From contig JAJYHU010000196.1 in the NCBI GenBank assembly GCA_021784615.1, forward strand, positions 1-5,239: a stretch of 5,239 nucleotides of DNA, in the 5' to 3' direction. Below the pieces are notes generated by a model. It saw nothing but the letters and a program-made list of their open reading frames with translations. It was not told the DNA's origin and did not search any database. Each line of letters starts with the position of its first letter. Positions within the stretch are counted from its first letter, which is position 1. This DNA comes from Acidobacteriota bacterium (GTDB lineage: Bacteria > Acidobacteriota > Terriglobia > UBA7540). A program made the translations under genes and the position numbers. Positions 1 to 5,239 of this stretch are shown here, piece after piece.

Positions 1-214
1 ATGGCAAGGCATCTTGCTTTAAAATCTGAAATCGATACGGTTTCCGGCATCTTTGCTCCTCATTTGAACATTGAGTTTGCCGTAATGTATCATGGTCAAC
101 GACTATAGTCAAGAGCTCTCCTCCCCGCTCGCAACCTCGTATTCCCTGGGAACCAAACACCATAGAAAGAGAAAGCAGCGCTGTGGATAGACGGGGATTG
201 CCGCGCGTGAATCA
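1..214. other. Left-edge stretch with no supportable gene
   Basis: I see no recognisable gene here. On the plus strand, one frame is open from the ATG at base 1 to a TAG at 106-108 (35 codons). It could be a chance frame or the tail of a gene entering from the left, and its product resembles nothing I know. On the minus strand, another frame is open across roughly 1-120 and runs off the left edge; it is also unrecognised. I looked for a sigma-70 promoter that could serve the beta-helix remnant downstream. TTGAAC at 64-69 has no convincing -10 box at normal spacing. No tRNA, repeat or terminator was seen. Confidence 0.4.
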
Positions 215-1030
215 ATGCGTCGCCGACTCTTAGTTCCAGCGAGATCCGCAGAAAATAAGGCCGTAAGCTGGATGTAGCCCGGGAATGCGCCGTCTAATCC
301 TTGGGATGAATTCAGGTTTGATTCGCGCGGGAATTTCAACGTGCCGGCCGGCCTGAATGTGCCGGGGTCTGCAAAGATCGGCACAAATTATACGACGGCA
401 AAGAATTTGACCCAACTCACAGCCGATGCGAACTTTGCCGGGACGGTCTACCTGACGGCACCGGTGATACCAACGGCCAATCTGACGCTCACCTGCGATT
501 TGAGGCCGGTGCACGGGGCGGTAATCACCCTTGGCAGCTATAATCTTGCAATCAATAGCCCATTCCATGCGGGACTTTATCAGTGTTTCGACCAGAATGG
601 ATCGGGCGTTGTGACTTTCGGTGGAAATGTGCCAAGAATTATTCCTCAATGGTGGGGCGCTTCTCCAACAACGGCCACAAGCACCGCGGTTCTAAGCGGA
701 CCCGATGATACAGCAGCCACAGATGCACGCCTCCGGGTGGGACATTCCGCCTGTCAGCGCTTCCAGCAGGAGCGTATTATCAGATATCGAGTGTGACTGT
801 TCCGTATCCAATGAGGATTGAGGGTGACGGATGGATCTTTGATAATTGGGGGTTCAAGCTCAATCAAGTGCCCTTGGCCTACATAATGTACGACGGGGGA
901 TTGGGTGGTTCTACGATATGTTCCACAATCTCCACGGTCGAGCCTTTGATTATGAGGCTAAAGCAGGGCCAGTGACGCGCTCGAATCTGGGCGGCGATAT
1001 AAGCAATATTCTTGTCATCGCTCTAAACTA
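215..1030 (+). pseudogene. Decayed beta-helix (pectate-lyase-3 / tailspike-like) protein gene
   Basis: This is a remnant of a right-handed parallel beta-helix protein, of the kind used as secreted polysaccharide lyases, epimerases or phage tailspikes. The protein-like signal moves through three frames. The first runs from about 215 to 727 and carries NPWDEFRFDSRGNF, then a beta-rich stretch, then IPQWWGA (641-661) and DDTAAT (704-721). WWGA followed by DDTAA marks the start of many pectate-lyase-3 domains. The second frame, about 728-899, reads PPGGTFRLSALPAGAYYQISS and continues into MRIEGDGW. The third, about 900-1030, reads GWFYDMFHNLHGRAF and onward. The first frame is broken by TAG at 275-277. 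No stop ends the third frame before it enters the antisense of the sugar transferase gene, so the 3' part is missing. The true start is uncertain: 215 is the first in-frame ATG after an upstream stop at 188, with no ribosome site, and GTG 341 lies after the amber stop. Only about 270 codons remain, fewer than most members have. Sequencing error could explain single lesions but hardly all of them. Confidence 0.72.
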
Positions 1031-2440
1031 TCAATATGCTCCCTTGCCTGTGAAAATGCATTTAGTTGTCTTAAGGATGATCTTGACATCGCCCCAAAAG
1101 GAGGAGTTCAGGATGTACTCTTCGTCCATTTTTACACGCTCGTCGTAGTCTTCCGTATCACTTCTCTTACTGGTCTGCCATGGACCGGTTATCCCCGGTT
1201 TTACCGAGCAGTAGAGCCCGGAGGTCTCTTTGTAATAGTCGTAAAGCTCCTTGTAGACGATCGGGCGAGCGCCGACTACGCTCATATCCCCTTTAAGCAC
1301 GTTAAGGAATTGAGGGAGTTCATCCAGGCTGGTTTTCCGGAGGAATTTTCCAATTTTTGTCACTCTCGGGTCGTTCTTCAATTTAAAAGTTTTTTCCCAC
1401 TCTTCTTTGGCCAGTGGGTCGCGCTCCAAGAGGCCGGCGAGCCTGCGGTCGGCGTCCACGCACATGGTCCTGAACTTCAGGCATTTGAAGCGCCTGCCTG
1501 CGGACGTAATCCGCGAGTGCCCGTAAAAAACGGGGCCGCCGTCCTCGATCCTGATGAGAAGTGAGATCAGGAAATAAAAGGGCAGTGAGAATAGAATGAC
1601 GGCAAGGGAGAAACCTATATCGAAGTACCGCTTGCCCCTGACGGATGGATTGAAGCTCAGGACGATGTTGTCGCCCAATCTTTGCATCTCGGCGTTGAAG
1701 ATCTTATAAGTGTAGAAGTTAGGCACAAGGAAGATTTCGCAGCCAAGGGTCATGCCCGTCTGGAGTATGTAAAACGTCTTGCTCTGCTCATGTAATGGAA
1801 GCGCGATGTATACGAGGTCGACCCTATTTCTGCCAAGGTAGCCCGGAAGGTCGCGAATCCTGCCCAGTATGTGAATGTTTCCGTTATTTCCGTTGGATTC
1901 AGGATGCCGGTCGTCGAAGAAGCCGCGAACGCTTATGCCAAGCCAGGGAGTGTGAAGTAACGTTTCTGCTATTCGCTTTCCAAGATCTTCGTACCCGACG
2001 ATGACCGCGCTTTTCACATCCTTGCCCCTCGGCGTAATAGACCTAAGAATGCGCCGCACGAACACGTGTGCGATGATAAGCAGCAAAGGCGCCGAGATGA
2101 ACCAGGAATAAAGCGAAACTCGTGAGTACCGGTGGGATATCCCAAGTGAGAACAGCGCAAAAACGGCGACTGAAACGATTACCGCCCATGCTCGAAGTAT
2201 GAGGACGGCCTCTTTCAGCAAGTCGTTGCTTCTCTTTGACCTGTAGACCTCGTATGAGCGGAACACGAGGAGGGAGAGAATGAAAGCCGAGGAGGCCAGG
2301 TAGGTATAGTATCGGGTCCAGTCTCTCTGATATATAAAAACCGCAAGGAGGAGTGCTGCTGTAGCAATCGCAGAGTCAACGAAGTACAAGAGCCTTTTGA
2401 GCGACGAGCTTCTTTCCCGCATCCAGATGGGGACATCCAT
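1031..2440 (-). CDS. wbaP: WbaP-type undecaprenyl-phosphate sugar-1-phosphate transferase
   Basis: This is an inner-membrane enzyme predicted to transfer a hexose-1-phosphate from a UDP-sugar to undecaprenyl phosphate, the first step of repeat-unit assembly. Counting from the ATG at 2440 (469 residues), four hydrophobic helices lie near 15-37, 45-62, 79-99 and 111-131. A Rossmann-like CoA-binding-3 domain begins at VIVGYEDLG (about 146-154). A further membrane helix (about 272-297) leads into the catalytic domain. Catalytic motifs are YGHSRI (306-311), KFRTM (322-326), SLDELPQ with the Asp-Glu pair at 372-373, GDMSVVGARP (384-393), KPGITGPWQTSKRS (414-427) and a terminal GAY. YGH in place of YxQ, together with FKLKNDP and the GAY end, points to the WbaP subfamily rather than WcaJ. 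Galactose is the usual substrate in WbaP, but it is not proven here. TTG at 2446 is an alternative start. The gene appears intact, is the last of the minus-strand run, and lies 173 nt downstream of the preceding gene's stop; I see no clear promoter or terminator in that gap. Confidence 0.93.
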   Translation of the reverse strand: MDVPIWMRERSSSLKRLLYFVDSAIATAALLLAVFIYQRDWTRYYTYLASSAFILSLLVFRSYEVYRSKRSNDLLKEAVLILRAWAVIVSVAVFALFSLGISHRYSRVSLYSWFISAPLLLIIAHVFVRRILRSITPRGKDVKSAVIVGYEDLGKRIAETLLHTPWLGISVRGFFDDRHPESNGNNGNIHILGRIRDLPGYLGRNRVDLVYIALPLHEQSKTFYILQTGMTLGCEIFLVPNFYTYKIFNAEMQRLGDNIVLSFNPSVRGKRYFDIGFSLAVILFSLPFYFLISLLIRIEDGGPVFYGHSRITSAGRRFKCLKFRTMCVDADRRLAGLLERDPLAKEEWEKTFKLKNDPRVTKIGKFLRKTSLDELPQFLNVLKGDMSVVGARPIVYKELYDYYKETSGLYCSVKPGITGPWQTSKRSDTEDYDERVKMDEEYILNSSFWGDVKIILKTTKCIFTGKGAY

Positions 2441-2450
2441 GGCCAATCAC

Positions 2451-2455
2451 CCTCC
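2451..2455 (-). promoter_or_regulatory. Shine-Dalgarno site of the sugar transferase gene
   Basis: The minus strand reads GGAGG here, a strong ribosome-binding core. It lies 10 nt before the ATG at 2440 and 4 nt before a TTG at 2446. The TTG codon directly follows an in-frame TGA, so it is the earliest possible start. ATG is preferred for codon type and spacing, but the two choices differ by only two residues. The other genes in the run have weak or no visible Shine-Dalgarno sites, so this one may be translated comparatively well. Confidence 0.65.
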
Positions 2456-2613
2456 GCCTCGTTTCAGTGAATCGCCTCAGTTTTCGGTCAGTTAACGCTG
2501 CCAGCCAGCCGCCGGTTTTGAATTTGGCCTGTGGTCGAGCGCAACTCCGGTGTGGGCAGGCGCTCCCAACCGGCAGACCGGCGGAAACGCTCCATCTGTT
2601 GCAGATGTGTGGA

Positions 2614-3813
2614 TCATCCTGCCAGGATTCCTTCGAACCTGGTGGCTATCCTATCTACATCGAACTTACTTTCAGCGTATTTGCGTCCGTTTTCGCCCAT
2701 CGTTGCGCGGATATCCGGACTATGGAACAGCTCTCTGGCGGCGACTAAGAAGGCCTCGGTATCCGAGGGGTGCACAACAATGCCAGCCCGCGCCTCCATC
2801 ACCGTACGTGCGGCAAGATTTTCGGCCGGCACAGCCAGGAGCAGCGGCCGACCGCTACATAGATAGGTCAGGACCTTCGACGGGACCGCGAATACTCCAG
2901 CATCAGGTTCCAGCAACGCGATCAAGACATCGGCGGATGCTAGCACCGAGGGCATTTCACCGAACGGCTGGAAAGGGAGGATAATCAAGTTATCGAGACC
3001 GTTGCGCTTTTTTTGCTCCTGTAGAAACTCGGCTCCCAGCCCCTCCGTCACCACGAGCACCCTCACATCGGTTTCGGGCGCCATGGCCCTTGCCAACTCC
3101 ACAAGCATGCCCGGATTGTGTTTCATGCCGAGGGTGCCGGTGTAAACGAAACAAAACTTGTCGTGAATTGAGTGCCTTCGACTCCAGGCGTTCGACTTTG
3201 GAAGGCATGGGATGTCGTCCAAAGGCGCCCAGTTATGGACCACGTGTATCTTATCGGCAGCAACGCCCGCCTTTGACACAAGGGGGAAGAAATCTTCAGT
3301 TATGGCGACAACAGCATCGCTACTGCACAACAGGTTTCGTTCGAGACCCATGTAAATCCAGCCAACCGTTTTCCCCATCATTGGGATTTTTTTTGCCACA
3401 TTATTCCTGATGGCTATTCCGAGCAGGGCCTGGAGCCAGAAAGTGAGCCGTGCCCCGCTCCTCCGGCATTCCTTCAAGAGAGCCGCCTGGACTCCCAGTG
3501 GGGTGTTGGCTGATATCACGACTTCAGGGTGGAACCCACTGGCAGCTTCGCGGAGCATCCTGCCAAGCTTCCGTTCCTGAAGAGCCCTAGAGAACAGCCC
3601 GTACTTGTTGAAGGGCTTGCCGAGGTCGATGGCTTGGATCCGGAGGCCGGGAGGATCCTGCGGCAAGCGGGCCAGTTCGCCTCGCGGCCCTTGAAGCTTT
3701 CCGCAATAGGTATGCAGAACATGATGGCCTCTTGCCGCCAGCGCGCGGCTAAGCTGGGTCGGGAAGGGATGCCCCGCGTGGTCGTTTACAAGAATTTTAA
3801 GATGCTTCGGCAT
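2614..3813 (-). CDS. GT4-type glycosyltransferase (WcaI/WbuB-like)
   Basis: This 399-residue protein is a predicted GT-B-fold glycosyltransferase that would add a sugar to a lipid-linked intermediate on the cytoplasmic face. The N-terminal half starts with KHLKILVND and GHPFPTQLSRALAARGH (14-30), the acceptor-side Rossmann domain. The donor half shows VHNWA (192-196), YTGTLGMKHN (224-233), LPFQPFGEMPSVLASADVLIALLEP (about 279-303) and VPSKVLTYLCSGRPLLLAVP (310-329). The PSK-to-GRP stretch is characteristic of WcaI/WbuB-like enzymes. These lack the second glutamate of the classical EX7E motif: Glu302 is present, but the position eight residues on is Val310. Length is normal for the family and no break is seen. 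The start is chosen because the family N-terminus begins right there, although no clear Shine-Dalgarno site precedes it. The methyltransferase stop lies 59 nt upstream, so co-transcription is likely. Donor and acceptor sugars are unknown. Confidence 0.9.
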   Translation of the reverse strand: MPKHLKILVNDHAGHPFPTQLSRALAARGHHVLHTYCGKLQGPRGELARLPQDPPGLRIQAIDLGKPFNKYGLFSRALQERKLGRMLREAASGFHPEVVISANTPLGVQAALLKECRRSGARLTFWLQALLGIAIRNNVAKKIPMMGKTVGWIYMGLERNLLCSSDAVVAITEDFFPLVSKAGVAADKIHVVHNWAPLDDIPCLPKSNAWSRRHSIHDKFCFVYTGTLGMKHNPGMLVELARAMAPETDVRVLVVTEGLGAEFLQEQKKRNGLDNLIILPFQPFGEMPSVLASADVLIALLEPDAGVFAVPSKVLTYLCSGRPLLLAVPAENLAARTVMEARAGIVVHPSDTEAFLVAARELFHSPDIRATMGENGRKYAESKFDVDRIATRFEGILAG

Positions 3814-3865
3814 GAGTGGAAAAAAGGTATCGACTTAAACGAGTTTGGGATGGTCGGGATGAACG

Positions 3866-3885
3866 GGCAGGCTCATTGGCCTGCC
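3866..3885 (-). other. Hairpin spanning the methyltransferase stop codon
   Basis: A perfect 7-bp inverted repeat (GGCAGGC at 3866-3872, GCCTGCC at 3879-3885) encloses a 6-nt loop. On the minus strand, the TGA stop of the methyltransferase begins in the loop and runs down to 3873 at the edge of the stem. No T-run follows the stem in the direction of transcription, so it does not meet the usual rule for an intrinsic terminator. It could affect mRNA stability between genes, or be chance in GC-rich DNA. Confidence 0.3.
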
Positions 3886-4601
3886 TCAAACACGAAGTCT
3901 CCTTGAATGGCCCTTCCGTTCATATCGTAGAATAGGTTGTGAATGCCCTTTAGACAAAAATCCCTATCCCTTAGCCAGGCTATTACCTCGTCGGCAAGCG
4001 CCTGGCCGCCGTAGAGCTCCACAAAGGAGCATTCCACATAAATCCAGGCAAAGCCGCCTAAAAGATCTTCACATCCACGCAGAACCTCCAGCTCATAGCC
4101 CTGAACATCGAGCTTGAGCAGTGCAGGCGGGCGTATTTCATCGCCGGAAAGGCGATCGGCCAGTCTTACGACCTTTATTTGCGCAGTACCACACTCGGCG
4201 GCGCCAGGAAAAAGGGAGGTCTGGAGGGCCATAGGAAGCAACGAAGAGGAGTCGTCATCAGCCGCGACATGGATGTCCGCCACTCCGCTCTTTGGACCGA
4301 CCGCCTTCTCGTGTAATGTGACCATGGGATCTCGCGCGAACACTCTGCGGAAGATTGCCGCAGGACCGGGAAGCGGCTCGAATGAGGCTATGCGGGCTTC
4401 AGGGGCATACTCTCTGGCGGCGAGCGCAAACTGGCCCCGGTTGGCGCCTATATCTACGACGGCGGCGAGGTCGCATGAAAGCACGGGACGATGCTCAACA
4501 CCGGCCAAAACACCATAGCGGAGCAAGGCACGGGCAAGACGACGCGACTGCAACACCTTGGCCAGTTTGTTGACGCGAAGGAGATGAAGCTGGAAGCTCA
4601 T
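3873..4601 (-). CDS. FkbM-family SAM-dependent methyltransferase
   Basis: This 242-residue protein is a predicted S-adenosylmethionine-dependent O-methyltransferase. In polysaccharide clusters this family typically methylates a sugar hydroxyl, often on a glycan residue. Binding motif I is VVDIGANRGQFAL (48-60). The acidic ribose-binding turn is FEPLP (74-78). The conserved SSSLLPM stretch is at 118-124. The FkbM signature LLKLDVQGYELEVLRG is at 161-176, followed by VECSFVELY (189-197) and a C-terminal DFVFEAGQ. Residues 1-45 are a basic, amphipathic lead-in. Length is normal for the family and there is no break. The ATG at 4601 is preceded by only a weak purine stretch (GAGAG, 9 nt away). The gene lies between two glycosyltransferase genes, 63 nt after the upstream one and 59 nt before the next, which supports glycan modification. 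The target sugar and position are not deducible. Confidence 0.93.
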   Translation of the reverse strand: MSFQLHLLRVNKLAKVLQSRRLARALLRYGVLAGVEHRPVLSCDLAAVVDIGANRGQFALAAREYAPEARIASFEPLPGPAAIFRRVFARDPMVTLHEKAVGPKSGVADIHVAADDDSSSLLPMALQTSLFPGAAECGTAQIKVVRLADRLSGDEIRPPALLKLDVQGYELEVLRGCEDLLGGFAWIYVECSFVELYGGQALADEVIAWLRDRDFCLKGIHNLFYDMNGRAIQGDFVFEAGQ

Positions 4602-4617
4602 TAATTCGATCTCTCGT

Positions 4618-4637
4618 GCCCCGGATTACCCTGGGGC
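4618..4637 (-). other. GC-rich inverted repeat ahead of the methyltransferase gene
   Basis: In the 63-nt gap between the partial glycosyltransferase and the methyltransferase, GCCCC (4618-4622) can pair with GGGGC (4633-4637). In the minus-strand RNA this gives a 5-bp core, one A-C mismatch and one further G-C pair around a 6-nt loop. No T-run follows, so intrinsic termination is unlikely. It may be a weak leader structure for the methyltransferase or simply GC-rich spacer. Confidence 0.22.
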
Positions 4638-4664
4638 GCCAGAGGTCTACGGCGGTGCGATGGT

Positions 4665-5239
4665 TTAGACCGCGCAGGCCTCAGGGCGCAGTGGAATCGG
4701 CTCTCCTTCCAGGATGGCCTTGTAAACGGTGATCATCTTCCTTGCGGCCGCATCCCACGTGTAATTTGTCAAAATGAAATCTCTCCCGCGTTTGCCCATG
4801 CGCGCCCGCTCCTCGGCCGGCAGACGCAGGATGGAGTCGATTGCATCAACAATGGCTTCTTGATCAACCGGGACGTATCGGCCACATGAGTATTTTTCAA
4901 GCTCATCCCACGGCGTAGCGTGGGTGGTCACAACCGGTGTCTCGCACATCAGCGCTTCAGCGACGACATTTCCAAAATTTTCAGAATAGGAGGGAAGTGC
5001 AAAAACATCGGCCCGCCTGTAAAGTGCAAGCTTAGCCTCTCCTACGACATTGCCGGTGAACAAAATATCCCCTGAATATGGAGATGCAACTGCCAACTCA
5101 CGGACGAATCGCCCATAGCTCAGATAATCCGGGCCGGCAACCACAAGCAGCGCATCGGGGTGCTTCCTCATAATTGTCTGCCAGGCGGGGATCAGGATAT
5201 CCAGACCTTTCTGCGGGCTCAGTCGGGAAAGAAATAGCA
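4665..5239 (-). CDS. GT4-family glycosyltransferase, C-terminal part
   Basis: The C-terminal 190 residues of a GT-B-fold, GT4-type glycosyltransferase are present; the frame continues through the right edge. An internal ATG at 5171 is not the true start, because the 22 codons before it read FLSRLSPQKGLD, the conserved opening of the donor-binding domain. In-window motifs, in order, are LLVVAGPD, ILFTGNV, LYRRADVFALPSYSENFGNVVAEAL and TPVVTTHATPWDEL. The EX7E pair is intact at in-window residues 86 and 94 (SENFGNVVAE); in this family it contacts the nucleotide-sugar donor. The TPW-EL stretch after it is common in retaining transferases of O-antigen and exopolysaccharide clusters. The missing half should hold the acceptor-side domain. 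It is the first visible gene of the run and ends in TAA, 63 nt before the methyltransferase. Substrates are unknown. Confidence 0.92.
   Translation of the reverse strand, partial: LFLSRLSPQKGLDILIPAWQTIMRKHPDALLVVAGPDYLSYGRFVRELAVASPYSGDILFTGNVVGEAKLALYRRADVFALPSYSENFGNVVAEALMCETPVVTTHATPWDELEKYSCGRYVPVDQEAIVDAIDSILRLPAEERARMGKRGRDFILTNYTWDAAARKMITVYKAILEGEPIPLRPEACAV

Noticed and set aside
64..99. Possible sigma-70 promoter with TTGAAC at 64-69
   Set aside because: No acceptable -10 hexamer lies 16-18 nt downstream; the best A/T-rich match (TAATGT at 83-88) is only 13 nt away.
109..649. Two long minus-strand open frames (109-384 and 230-649)
   Set aside because: Both overlap the plus-strand beta-helix remnant, which carries the recognisable WWGA and DDTAA motifs. 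Their products are Arg/Ser/Pro-rich and show no family features.
700..910. Programmed ribosomal frameshifting as the cause of the frame changes
   Set aside because: No X-XXY-YYZ slippery heptamer is seen at either site, and the amber stop and missing 3' end point to decay instead.
2467..2984. Three overlapping plus-strand open frames crossing the gap between the sugar transferase and the glycosyltransferase
   Set aside because: All three extend into the antisense of the conserved C-terminus of the glycosyltransferase and have no family motifs. The 158 nt between 2456 and 2613 shows no gene of its own, no convincing promoter and no T-tailed hairpin.
4114..4518. Plus-strand open frame of 134 codons inside the methyltransferase
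   Set aside because: It is antisense to a gene with clear FkbM motifs; its Ala/Ser-rich product is typical of a mirror frame in GC-rich DNA.
1..5239. CRISPR array, tRNA or rRNA gene, insertion sequence or attachment repeats
   Set aside because: No regularly spaced direct repeats, no cloverleaf-like segment and no transposase or terminal inverted repeats were seen on either strand.

Overview
The window is the downstream part of a bacterial surface-polysaccharide (exopolysaccharide or O-antigen type) biosynthesis cluster, followed by the remains of a decayed beta-helix gene. Four genes lie head to tail on the minus strand. In transcription order they are a glycosyltransferase cut by the right window edge (4665-5239), an FkbM-family methyltransferase (3873-4601), a second GT4-type glycosyltransferase (2614-3813) and a WbaP-type polyprenyl-phosphate sugar-1-phosphate transferase (1031-2440). 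The last enzyme would load the first sugar phosphate onto undecaprenyl phosphate. The two glycosyltransferases would extend the unit, and the FkbM enzyme would O-methylate a sugar. All of this is predicted from family membership; no sugar specificity can be read from the sequence.

The left fifth (about 215-1030, plus strand) holds a fragmentary gene for a secreted or phage tailspike-like right-handed beta-helix protein (pectate-lyase-3 type N-terminus, with WWGA followed by DDTAA). It has an in-frame amber stop, two frame changes and no 3' part, so it is called a pseudogene. It converges on the sugar transferase gene and ends where that gene ends. Bases 1-214 hold no gene I can support.

The organism is probably a Gram-negative bacterium of moderate to high GC. 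A WbaP-type initiating transferase, an FkbM methyltransferase and a WWGA-type beta-helix protein together fit environmental Proteobacteria, Desulfobacterota and related groups, but the window does not fix a phylum. The glycosyltransferase and methyltransferase genes look more GC-rich than the sugar transferase gene and the pseudogene region, which would fit a mosaic cluster (impression only, not computed).

No previously undescribed system is evident. The most notable points are the pattern of decay in the beta-helix gene, the sharp junction with the intact sugar transferase gene, and an FkbM gene lying between two glycosyltransferases. No promoter for the minus-strand genes is visible; it probably lies beyond the right edge.
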